From NCBI GenBank assembly GCA_002317295.1, contig DCIY01000017.1, forward strand, positions 1 to 8,496: a stretch of 8,496 bases of DNA, written 5' to 3'. Shown piece after piece: positions 1 through 5,594 of the stretch. Numbering within the stretch: the first letter of the stretch is position 1; the number at the start of each line of letters is the position of its first letter. The stretch is from Bacteroidales bacterium UBA1714 (GTDB lineage: Bacteria; Bacteroidota; Bacteroidia; Bacteroidales; Paludibacteraceae). The notes under the pieces are model-generated. The model searched no databases, was not told the origin of the DNA, and saw nothing but the letters and a program-made list of their open reading frames with translations. The position numbers were made by a program, and so were the translations under genes.

Positions 1-138
1 GATGGCCATACCATCCCTGCAGAAAATGCAGAATTCAAAATTCAAAATTCAAAATTACAGAAACTTATTCAAGAGGGGCGTGTGGTGATTATCTCGAACG
101 GCGTTCGGTATAACTTACAAGGTCAAATCGTAAAATAA
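1..138 (+). CDS. C-terminal end of a probable secreted/surface protein (partial)
   Basis: The frame is open from the first base of the window to a TAA at 136-138, giving 45 residues of a C-terminus whose gene begins outside the window. The last 25 residues (KLIQEGRVVI..., ending GVRYNLQGQIVK) align without gaps to the last 25 residues of the hydrolase at 4283-5593. Shared positions include an [EN]G pair, an Ile, an [ND]G pair, a Tyr, a further Gly and a final basic residue. From memory, such tails end many Bacteroidales secreted proteins, so the missing part is probably exported; that is inference. Just before the tail, residues 11-19 are encoded by an 8-bp tandem repeat that is unusual inside a gene. 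The stop codon overlaps the ribosome binding site of the next gene, which suggests co-transcription. The function of the main part cannot be told. Confidence 0.75.
   Translation, partial: DGHTIPAENAEFKIQNSKLQKLIQEGRVVIISNGVRYNLQGQIVK
32..57. repeat. 8-bp tandem repeat (aattcaaa, about 3 copies) inside a coding region
   Basis: Three consecutive copies of aattcaaa start at 32, 40 and 48 and are followed by a further partial match. The repeat lies in the open reading frame of the partial gene and encodes EFKIQNSKL. A unit of 8 is not a multiple of three, so gain or loss of one copy would shift the frame just before the conserved C-terminal tail. Repeats of this composition are, from memory, more typical of intergenic DNA. 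Confidence 0.85.
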
Positions 139-144
139 GGAGGA
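137..144 (+). promoter_or_regulatory. Strong Shine-Dalgarno site overlapping the upstream stop codon
   Basis: The sequence aaggagga begins inside the TAA of the upstream gene and ends 7 nt before the ATG at 152. It is the only near-perfect Shine-Dalgarno sequence in the window; the other genes here have A/T-rich upstream stretches, as usual for Bacteroidota. It fixes the start of the small gene and suggests translational coupling. Confidence 0.75.
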
Positions 145-151
145 CACAACT

Positions 152-298
152 ATGAAGAAATATATAACGCCCAACACGATCATTTTGAGGGTAACCACAC
201 AAACGATCATTTGCACCAGTGAACCAACACCCACTTCTACCGGTGGCAACCCCGCTGATGCCCGTGCTCCACAACGCGCTGGCAGTTTGTATCTATAA
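152..298 (+). CDS. Small 48-residue protein, first of a related pair; function unknown
   Basis: ATG at 152 to TAA at 296-298, with an excellent ribosome binding site 7 nt upstream and only 13 nt after the previous stop. The protein starts MKKYITPNTIILRV, has IIC at 19-21, and then becomes a Thr/Pro/Ser/Gly-rich low-complexity stretch ending in GSLYL. Its first 21 residues align with the 49-residue protein at 395-544: M1, K3, Y4, T6, P7, T9, L12, Q17, I20 and C21 are identical, and a Ser/Thr/Pro-rich part follows in both. That similarity, more than length, makes it a real gene. It has no convincing signal peptide or membrane segment. I recall short Bacteroidales proteins beginning M-x-K-Y-x-x-P, usually left as hypothetical. 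A secreted peptide or peptide precursor is possible, but no modifying enzyme or transporter is visible. Confidence 0.7.
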   Translation: MKKYITPNTIILRVTTQTIICTSEPTPTSTGGNPADARAPQRAGSLYL

Positions 299-310
299 GA
301 GCCCCCGACG

Positions 311-345
311 GCGGAAAGGCGCGCCACTGGCGTGGCTAAAGGCGG
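311..345. repeat. Interspersed ~35-bp element, copy 1
   Basis: Positions 311-345 match 2611-2645 at 32 of 35 bases. The three differences (317, 340, 343) are all transitions, and the core from 318 to 339 is identical. The core contains gccac-tggc-gtggc, a 5-bp hairpin at 323-336. This copy lies between the two small genes; the second lies beyond the LRR lipoprotein gene. Right after the core is a 14-bp tandem duplication (334-347 and 348-361, 12 of 14 identical). Confidence 0.8.
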
Positions 346-394
346 AAGGCTAAAGGTAGAAAAGCAAAAAAAAAGATTAACACAACATATCATT

Positions 395-544
395 ATGACA
401 AAGTATCAAACACCTGAGACGAGATGTCTCAACATGCAAGCGCAAAGCATGATTTGCGAGACAAGTTCTGCACCTGCACCCACTCCAGGGCGTAGTGGTA
501 AACTGGGAACTATGACTGTAAAGGCAGTGAATAGTTGGACCTGA
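395..544 (+). CDS. Small 49-residue protein, second of a related pair; function unknown
   Basis: The frame is open from 332, but the ATG at 395 is chosen because from there the protein begins MTKYQTPETRCLNM and aligns from its first residue with the 48-residue protein at 152-298. The residues before it would be encoded by the repeat element and an A-run. QSMIC at 17-21 matches QTIIC in the partner, and a Ser/Ala/Pro/Thr-rich segment follows (22-32). The C-terminal third differs from the partner and ends VNSWT. There is no clear Shine-Dalgarno site. It stops 16 nt before the LRR lipoprotein gene and is probably in the same transcript. The pattern of a conserved start with a variable end would fit peptides or small adaptors for the neighbouring surface protein, but nothing here proves a role. 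Confidence 0.65.
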   Translation: MTKYQTPETRCLNMQAQSMICETSSAPAPTPGRSGKLGTMTVKAVNSWT

Positions 545-560
545 CAAATCGAACATTTTT

Positions 561-2501
561 ATGAAGAAGTTTCTATTATTTGCAGTCGCACTGTTAGGTC
601 TTGTGGCTTGCAACAACAATGACAACGCCCTCAATGGCGACCAACCTATTGAGCCCGGTCAACAAATCACGTTGAGCGCCAATGTCGATTTTAACCAAGG
701 CAGCAACTCACCTATTCGCATGGTGGCTCCCGATACTCCCATCTCTGGTGCTACCGTCAATTTCCACTGGGAAGCGGACGATCAGGTGATGATAACGGAT
801 GGCACGAATTACTCCCTGTTCACTATCATCAACGACTCCATCAGCGAAGATGGCAAATCTGCCAAATTCACGGGTAAGGCATTAGCTGACATGTCCAGCT
901 ACCTGGTTTTCTATGCTGGCAAAGATATCAGTAAGGAACTGGTGGAGGGTTTATTAAAAGGTGATCCTATTGTGCTAACCAATGCTGCGGGCAACTACAA
1001 TATCATTGCCGCATGTGAAGATGGCAATGAGAGTGGTTTTACAATGAGTGAGTTTTTCAACACCCTGAGACTGTCCCTCACAGGCAAGGACATTACATTA
1101 GGTTCGGTCAAATACTATTGCGAAGGTGCCGATATCGATAAACCCAGTACAACCATCAACTTTGGCACGGATGGTTTGGCTCTAAGTGCCACTGCACAAG
1201 AAGTTTGGCTGCCTATCAATGCGACCAATGGTGGTCTGACATTCCGTTTCTACGATACCAACGGAGAACTAATCATGGAAAAGTCCAAGGACATGGATTC
1301 TTGGAAAGGATATCAAGATTTCAATGAGTTAGTTACCTTCCCCGAATTGGAAATCAAGAAAGCTCACTTTATCTGCTTCGAAACTACCAGCGGGACTGGT
1401 ACCGTGGCAATCAATAGTGGGCGTAGTGTATATCCCAATCTTCAGTATTCCACTACTCCAGCAGACCCTGACAGTTGGGCTACTTTTGATAAGAATACAG
1501 CAGCGCAGACTATTTCTACTAACGCCAAATTGTATGTTCGTGCGGGTGATACTCCGAATACTTATTTATCAGATAAATATATATCCATGTTTTGGTGGAC
1601 TACTTCTCTATTCGCAACCACAGGAAACGTCAAAGTGAGTGGTAATCTCATGGCGCTGCTGAATCAGGAACCGGATACCGCATTAACTTCTGCTAATGAT
1701 AATGCCTTTCGCGGCATCTTCTCGGGAATATCAATTGTCGATGCATCCGAATTGATTATGCCAACGAAAGTTTGTAGTAACGCCTTTTGGGAGACATTTT
1801 TAAGTTGTTCACAGTTAAAGGCTCCACCTGCACTGCCTGCTATGACATTAGATCATCATTGCTATACGGCCATGTTCGATAACTGCACGAGTTTAACCGC
1901 TACACCAAAACTGCCTGCAACTACTTTAGCATATGAATGTTATCACGCTATGTTCAGGGGCTGTACGGCTTTAACAGCTGTACCTGAGCTTCCTGCTACG
2001 CAGTTAGGTGAATATTGCTACCAATCTATGTTCAATGGTTGTACTGGCTTAACCTCTGTACCAACTGACCTGCTTAAAAATAATCTTACTTTAGCACATA
2101 GTTGCTATGCTTCGATGTTCGCAGGCTGTACCAATTTAACCAATGCCCCCGACCTCCCAGCCACCACACTCGCCCAATCCTGCTACAGTTCCATGTTTAA
2201 TGGTTGCTCCAGCTTGACAACAGCTCCGGTGTTACCTGCTGAAACTTTGAAGATGGGTTGCTACCGCTCAATGTTTGAATCATGTTCCAAATTACCATCT
2301 GTCACCATGTTGGCAACCGCTGGATATGACTGGGACACTGGTGGAGATGGTCTTTGTAAATGGTTATTATATGCAGGCACATCGGTTTCTTTGCCTACGA
2401 TTTATGTAGCCAACGACGCTGCTAAAACCGCCATAGAAGCATGGGAATATGAAGACACGCCTGCCAAACCTGATAAATGGACAATTGTAGTAAAGCCCTA
2501 A
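561..2501 (+). CDS. Surface lipoprotein with fimbrillin-like N-terminus and Cys-rich LRR repeats
   Basis: A 646-residue protein. The signal peptide MKKFLLFAVALLGLVAC ends in a lipobox (LVAC, Cys17), so it should be lipidated and held in the outer membrane. Residues about 35-265 resemble fimbrillin-like domains of Bacteroidales, with FHWEADDQVMI near 70-80 and an AKFTG motif. Residues about 270-380 contain VKVSGNLMALL, which I recall as typical just before this repeat type. From 382 come eight units of 26 residues starting at 382, 408, 434, 460, 486, 515, 541 and 567; the unit at 486 has 29. The consensus is CYxxMFxGCTxLTxxP followed by LPATTLA. The first two units are degenerate and lack the leading Cys. 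Such BspA-like repeats usually serve in binding or adhesion. A non-repeat cap (about 580-646) ends in WTIVVKP. The ligand is unknown. The ATG at 561 is fixed by the signal peptide. Confidence 0.85.
   Translation: MKKFLLFAVALLGLVACNNNDNALNGDQPIEPGQQITLSANVDFNQGSNSPIRMVAPDTPISGATVNFHWEADDQVMITDGTNYSLFTIINDSISEDGKSAKFTGKALADMSSYLVFYAGKDISKELVEGLLKGDPIVLTNAAGNYNIIAACEDGNESGFTMSEFFNTLRLSLTGKDITLGSVKYYCEGADIDKPSTTINFGTDGLALSATAQEVWLPINATNGGLTFRFYDTNGELIMEKSKDMDSWKGYQDFNELVTFPELEIKKAHFICFETTSGTGTVAINSGRSVYPNLQYSTTPADPDSWATFDKNTAAQTISTNAKLYVRAGDTPNTYLSDKYISMFWWTTSLFATTGNVKVSGNLMALLNQEPDTALTSANDNAFRGIFSGISIVDASELIMPTKVCSNAFWETFLSCSQLKAPPALPAMTLDHHCYTAMFDNCTSLTATPKLPATTLAYECYHAMFRGCTALTAVPELPATQLGEYCYQSMFNGCTGLTSVPTDLLKNNLTLAHSCYASMFAGCTNLTNAPDLPATTLAQSCYSSMFNGCSSLTTAPVLPAETLKMGCYRSMFESCSKLPSVTMLATAGYDWDTGGDGLCKWLLYAGTSVSLPTIYVANDAAKTAIEAWEYEDTPAKPDKWTIVVKP
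1704..2290 (+). repeat. 78-bp coding repeats of the LRR domain
   Basis: About eight tandem units, each 26 codons (78 bp), with one 29-codon unit at 2016-2102. At the protein level the units from 1860 onward are close copies; at the DNA level they have diverged. The unit spanning about 2148-2190 uses C-rich codons (gcccccgacctcccagcc), while the units before it use A/T-rich codons for the same residues, which suggests units of different origin. Confidence 0.8.
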
Positions 2502-2527
2502 GGAATAACCGATTCGCCGATTCCCTT

Positions 2528-2562
2528 ACATATGCGCTTCTCCTATCGAGGGGCGCATATGT
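2528..2562 (+). terminator. Hairpin terminator after the LRR lipoprotein gene
   Basis: acatatgcgc (2528-2537) pairs perfectly with gcgcatatgt (2553-2562). The stem continues inward with two G-U pairs and c-g, t-a, c-g to a 5-nt loop (ctatc), giving about 15 pairs. A short T-rich stretch (ttatct) follows. It starts 26 nt after the TAA of the lipoprotein gene. The weak T-tract leaves open that it only stabilises the 3' end of the transcript. Confidence 0.7.
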
Positions 2563-2567
2563 TTATC

Positions 2568-2702
2568 TAGTCCGCTGCGCTTATCTAGAGGCGATGGGCA
2601 AAGCCCTGAGGCGGAAGGGCGCGCCACTGGCGTGGCTAAGGGTGGAGCTGTGTGTTACAAGGAGCGAACCGTAGGTGAGCGCTATAGCGCAGGGTCGGAC
2701 TA
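2568..2702. repeat. Candidate structured element with 13-bp terminal inverted repeats
   Basis: tagtccgctgcgc at 2568-2580 is complementary to 2687-2702 (gcgcag, then cggacta), with three bulged bases (2693-2695) in the right arm. The arms enclose 106 nt that include the interspersed repeat core at 2618-2639 and a small perfect hairpin gggc-aaa-gccc (2596-2606). The direct repeat ttatctag occurs at 2563-2570 and 2581-2588. This could be a small mobile element remnant (MITE- or REP-like) or a structured RNA. It competes for pairing with the palindrome at 2679-2690. Confidence 0.45.
2611..2645. repeat. Interspersed ~35-bp element, copy 2
   Basis: Matches 311-345 at 32 of 35 bases with only transitions as differences, including an unbroken 22-bp core (2618-2639). 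It lies in the same orientation as copy 1, so the two are direct repeats about 2.3 kb apart flanking the second small gene and the LRR lipoprotein gene. The 5-bp hairpin of the core is retained at 2623-2636. Confidence 0.8.
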
Positions 2703-2716
2703 TAGGGGGGAATTTG

Positions 2717-2763
2717 CTCACCCCACGTTGTTGGCACAACACAATGATATTGAGTGGGGTGAG
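2717..2763. repeat. Long inverted repeat with nested hairpin
   Basis: ctcaccccac (2717-2726) is perfectly complementary to gtggggtgag (2754-2763). The enclosed 27 nt begin with a second hairpin, gttgt-tggc-acaac (2727-2740). No T-run follows, so a standard intrinsic terminator is unlikely. It lies between the terminator of the upstream gene and the promoter at 2835. It could be a protein binding site, a boundary structure or part of a repeat family. Confidence 0.6.
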
Positions 2764-2834
2764 AAAGTAAACTTCTAACATTGGCAATAAATGATGTTAT
2801 ATTTCGATAAAATCTCATTATTTTGTTTGATTTA

Positions 2835-2866
2835 TTTGCACATTCCAGATTTTTGTAGTACTTTTG
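2835..2866 (+). promoter_or_regulatory. Bacteroidota-type promoter of the three-gene secretory operon
   Basis: TTTG at 2835-2838 (-33 element) and tacttttg at 2859-2866, a perfect TAnnTTTG (-7 element), with 20 bp between them. Both elements continue as TTTGCA. Transcription should start near 2873, about 13 nt before the ATG at 2886, giving a very short leader. Confidence 0.8.
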
Positions 2867-2885
2867 CAAGTAAATTTGATGATAT

Positions 2886-3461
2886 ATGAAAAAATACTTT
2901 TTACTTCTCAGTATGGTCATGATGGTGGGCGCAGTGTCGGCACAGACATTGGAGCCGGGGATGTACTACATGGCTGGTGAAGAGTTGATACGCATCGAGT
3001 CTCAAGCGAGTTCTTCCTCTTCCACCGGATTTGGTGCGAGCAGCGGGGGTATGCAGGTGGGGTTTACCACCAATTATCAGACCTATTTTGCAGGGGCGGA
3101 AGCAGATGTCCAAACCAGTACAACGCCCCAGTTCCTCTTTGTGTACAACCCCAAGGCCAAGGGGGTGATGGTGAACAATAATGTATTCAACTTCAAGCAC
3201 ACCAGCGACCCGAACCTAGCCGTACTCCTTCGCTTCACGCAGAAGAAAAACAAACGGATGCTGGACGCCAGCAGTTGTGACTGGTATTCCATTGACACAT
3301 TGATTATTCAGCCTATAGATGATCATCAGTATCAGTTGCGTGCGCTTCATCCGCTGCCTGCCGGCGAGTATGGATTCTTCTTCCAAATGCCCAGTTTGGG
3401 AAATATGCTCGTCCCGATTACGGATCGCGTGTGGGCGTTCTCTGTAAAAGAAACTGAATAA
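2886..3461 (+). CDS. Secreted protein of unknown function, first gene of a secretory operon
   Basis: A 191-residue protein starting MKKYFLLLSMVMMVGAVSA with a likely signal peptidase I site between Ala19 and Gln20. There is no lipobox and no later membrane segment, so it should be periplasmic or released. Mature features are a Ser-rich patch (residues 42-46), a Lys-rich turn (KKNKR, 120-124) and a C-terminal PAGEYGFFF (158-166) followed by VWAFSV (182-187). The last resembles a 'PGEYA...F.F' ending I associate with small beta-sandwich domains in Bacteroidales, but I do not recognise the family. It begins right behind a consensus promoter, and only 3 nt separate its stop from the next ATG. Co-expression with the barrel protein and the hydrolase suggests a shared envelope function that cannot be named. 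Confidence 0.8.
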   Translation: MKKYFLLLSMVMMVGAVSAQTLEPGMYYMAGEELIRIESQASSSSSTGFGASSGGMQVGFTTNYQTYFAGAEADVQTSTTPQFLFVYNPKAKGVMVNNNVFNFKHTSDPNLAVLLRFTQKKNKRMLDASSCDWYSIDTLIIQPIDDHQYQLRALHPLPAGEYGFFFQMPSLGNMLVPITDRVWAFSVKETE

Positions 3462-3464
3462 TAT

Positions 3465-4268
3465 ATGTTGAAGAATTATACGATTATTGGGATATTGGTG
3501 ATGATGTCTCTGAGCCTAAGTGCACAGACGAACGACACTCTTTCGGCTGCTATTTCGGTTGCCGACACGACTACCCTACCGGCTGCCTATATATCGGCCA
3601 GCAGCCCTATATATTCCAAAACGATTCCGTCCTATTCGACTGCCTCGTCCATTTCGGATGCTTCGGATGCTTCGGATGCTTCGGATGTTAACCCATTGGA
3701 TGTGGGTATTCGATACAATATCGAATTGGCAGGTGATATCACCTACAATCCCACTTTGGTAGCCGAACCGTTTACTACGCTTCCGTATCACAGCGGCGGT
3801 TGCAGTCTGGGTATTGGCGTCGGTCTTCAGATGAATCAGTTTTTTTATCTTGGAGCGGGGGTTGATCTCACCGGGGAATGGGGCAAGACTACGCTCCGAG
3901 AGAACGACGAAGCAGAGTACCCTGTTCGGTTGTCCAATTGGGTATCACCTATCTATGCCGATGCCCGTGCGTACTGGGCCAACCAAAGCATCTGTACTCC
4001 CTTTTTGGACGTACAGATAGGCGGTTATATAGGTTTGGCCAGCAGAGTGGTTACCGATTATCCGGAGCCAGGTGCCGATCAGCAATTGGCATGTTATATT
4101 CCCAAGGACGGGTTTTATTTCTCCACGGGTTTGGGCATGAATATATCGATGGTTACCATCAGTTTGGGTTATAAACTCTATCATCAACCCGGTTACAATA
4201 ACAACTATGCCTACTTTAAGGTGGGCGTGAGTATCTTCAAACCCGTGAATCTGTATTACAAGCGCTAA
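3465..4268 (+). CDS. Probable outer-membrane beta-barrel protein
   Basis: A 267-residue protein. MLKNYTIIGILVMMSLSLSAQ is a signal peptide with likely cleavage before Gln21. Residues 22-75 are a Ser/Thr/Ala-rich linker that includes the exact repeat SDASDASDASD (64-74). From about 80 the sequence alternates polar and hydrophobic or aromatic residues in segments rich in Gly and Tyr, such as GCSLGIGVGLQM, FFYLGAGVDLTG, FLDVQIGGYIGLAS, GFYFSTGLGMNIS, MVTISLGYKLY and YAYFKVGVSIF. That is the pattern of a small outer-membrane barrel of perhaps eight strands, as in the OMP_b-brl type. It is the second gene of the operon, 3 nt after the first and 14 nt before the hydrolase. Passage or anchoring of a product linked to the hydrolase is possible but unproven. 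Confidence 0.75.
   Translation: MLKNYTIIGILVMMSLSLSAQTNDTLSAAISVADTTTLPAAYISASSPIYSKTIPSYSTASSISDASDASDASDVNPLDVGIRYNIELAGDITYNPTLVAEPFTTLPYHSGGCSLGIGVGLQMNQFFYLGAGVDLTGEWGKTTLRENDEAEYPVRLSNWVSPIYADARAYWANQSICTPFLDVQIGGYIGLASRVVTDYPEPGADQQLACYIPKDGFYFSTGLGMNISMVTISLGYKLYHQPGYNNNYAYFKVGVSIFKPVNLYYKR
3653..3687 (+). repeat. 9-bp in-frame tandem repeat (ttcggatgc, nearly 4 copies)
   Basis: Copies start at 3653, 3662, 3671 and 3680 (the last lacks one base) and are identical. They encode Ser-Asp-Ala units in the linker before the beta-barrel. The unit is a multiple of three, so copy changes would lengthen or shorten the linker without breaking the frame. Confidence 0.9.
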
Positions 4269-4282
4269 AAATTTTTTGTCGT

Positions 4283-5593
4283 ATGAAACACCTCATTTCC
4301 CTATTTTTGGCATGGATTGTTCTGTCAACCCTTCCTTGCCAAGGCGCAAGCCATGATACCTATACCCATTCGTCGAAGTTTGTTACCGAGGCGCAAAAAC
4401 GAGCCATGCTGAACTCGTTGGCAGATTTAGATTCCTCGCGTATCCTGCTGATGAATTATACCGTTGATTACCGTTTGGAAGATATGCTGCAGGCCAATGT
4501 CGCCAGTTTGGATTCGTTTAACAAGACCCTGGTTAAACTGCTCTACGATGTTCAGCCTACTCAACCTAAACAACTCACTTTCTCGACAGGTTGCAGTGCA
4601 TTCGCGGCCCAACTGAAAGACTCCGGGCAGTTCCTGATGGGACGCAACATGGATATATGCCACAAGGTAGGAGAACAGGAGGTACCCACGACGGCATTGG
4701 TGCTATATACAGCTCCGGAACATGGCAAAAAATCCATCAATTTCGTCGATCCGTATTGGTTGGGGCTGACGAAAGGATTTTATTCCGATAGCACCATAGA
4801 TCTATCTTCGCTCATGTTTGCACCCTATATGATATGCGATGGCATGAACGAGGACGGATTGGCCATCTCGGTACTGTATTTGGACGGAAGCGCTGTCGAG
4901 CAGACAGAGGCCGGCAAACCGGATATTTTTGTCACCACCGCCATGCGTGCGGTGCTGGACTTGTGTGGGACGGTAGACAGTGCTATTCATTTGCTGCGCA
5001 GCTATAATATGCATGCCGCAACAGCAGCGGGAGGCAATTTGCACTTTATGTTGGCTGATTCGTTGGGCCAATATGCTATCGTAGAATGGTCATTTGCGGA
5101 TCCCATGCATGTGGACACGGCTACTATCCCTACGGTTTTCACCGTCTTGCAGGCCGATACCAACCGGTATGTCACCAATTTCTATGTTGATCCTCGTTTG
5201 AAGTCTTGTCAATTTGGCGGGCTCTCGGATCATGGTCGTGACCGATACAATACGCTCAGGGATACTCTAAAGGCATATGATTATATGCTCACACAACCGC
5301 AGTCTCAATCGCTGTTGGCCGCAGTGGCACAAAGTCCTAATCCGCAAGATTTGACCAGTCACACGCAGTGGTCGAATGTGTATAATCTGAGCAAACGAAC
5401 CGTAGAATGTGCCGTTTTGCAACAATATGAGCGCTGGTTTGAGTTTTCACTCACGGGTCAGATACCCACGAGCATCCACGCCATACAGCACACCGAATCT
5501 CTACCCAATGGGCAGAAAGTGCTGATGAATGGTCAGCTCTACATTCTCCGTGATGGGAGGTATTACACGATTTTGGGAACAGGTTGTCGATAA
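4283..5593 (+). CDS. Secreted linear amide C-N hydrolase (Ntn hydrolase, choloylglycine hydrolase/acid-ceramidase-like)
   Basis: A 436-residue protein. MKHLISLFLAWIVLSTLPCQGA is a signal peptide (Cys19 is not in a good lipobox). A pro-region of about 80 residues includes NYTVDYRLEDML. Then comes TGCSAF with Cys104, the expected N-terminal nucleophile after self-cleavage. GRNMD at 120-124 supplies the Arg and Asp that sit about 16 and 19 residues after the Cys in bile salt hydrolase. Further family signatures are DGMNEDGLAISVL, an alanine-rich helix ending in DLCGTVDSAIHLL, HFMLADSLGQYAIVEW, VTNFY with the candidate oxyanion Asn, and GRDRY. The enzyme should cleave a linear amide, but whether the substrate is a bile salt, N-acyl amino acid, penicillin or lipid amide cannot be read. 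The last 25 residues form the tail also seen at the window start. It is the third gene of the operon. Confidence 0.85.
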   Translation: MKHLISLFLAWIVLSTLPCQGASHDTYTHSSKFVTEAQKRAMLNSLADLDSSRILLMNYTVDYRLEDMLQANVASLDSFNKTLVKLLYDVQPTQPKQLTFSTGCSAFAAQLKDSGQFLMGRNMDICHKVGEQEVPTTALVLYTAPEHGKKSINFVDPYWLGLTKGFYSDSTIDLSSLMFAPYMICDGMNEDGLAISVLYLDGSAVEQTEAGKPDIFVTTAMRAVLDLCGTVDSAIHLLRSYNMHAATAAGGNLHFMLADSLGQYAIVEWSFADPMHVDTATIPTVFTVLQADTNRYVTNFYVDPRLKSCQFGGLSDHGRDRYNTLRDTLKAYDYMLTQPQSQSLLAAVAQSPNPQDLTSHTQWSNVYNLSKRTVECAVLQQYERWFEFSLTGQIPTSIHAIQHTESLPNGQKVLMNGQLYILRDGRYYTILGTGCR

Positions 5594-5594
5594 C

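Larger units (their letters stand above)
2502..2885. other. 384-bp gene-free region dense in inverted repeats
   Basis: The longest stretch without a gene. In order it holds the terminator hairpin (2528-2562), a 13-bp inverted repeat with arms at 2568-2580 and 2687-2702, the second interspersed repeat (2611-2645), a perfect 12-bp palindrome (2679-2690), a 10-bp inverted repeat with an inner hairpin (2717-2763), and an A/T-rich part with the promoter of the next operon (2835-2866). The middle part is richer in G and C than the flanks. I see no credible gene here; the reading frame through it at 2477-2674 crosses the terminator. Confidence 0.7.

Noticed and set aside
332..394. Longer start for the second small protein
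   Set aside because: The added residues are encoded by the repeat element and a poly-A tract and break the alignment with the first small protein.
415..431. 6-bp hairpin tgagac-gagat-gtctca as an operator or attenuator
   Set aside because: It is short, lies inside a coding region and nothing else supports it.
2477..2674. 65-codon open frame overlapping the end of the LRR gene
   Set aside because: It runs through the terminator hairpin and the interspersed repeat and has no similarity or start signal.
2717..2763. Intrinsic terminator
   Set aside because: The stem is good but the loop is 27 nt and no T-run follows; kept only as an inverted repeat.
3520..3762. 80-codon Arg/Leu-rich open frame with an RML(R) repeat
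   Set aside because: It is another frame of the barrel gene; the peptide repeat only reflects the 9-bp repeat at 3653-3687.
4283..5593. Calling the hydrolase a bile salt hydrolase
   Set aside because: The family motifs fit, but the long pro-region and the lack of substrate-specific evidence do not support that name.
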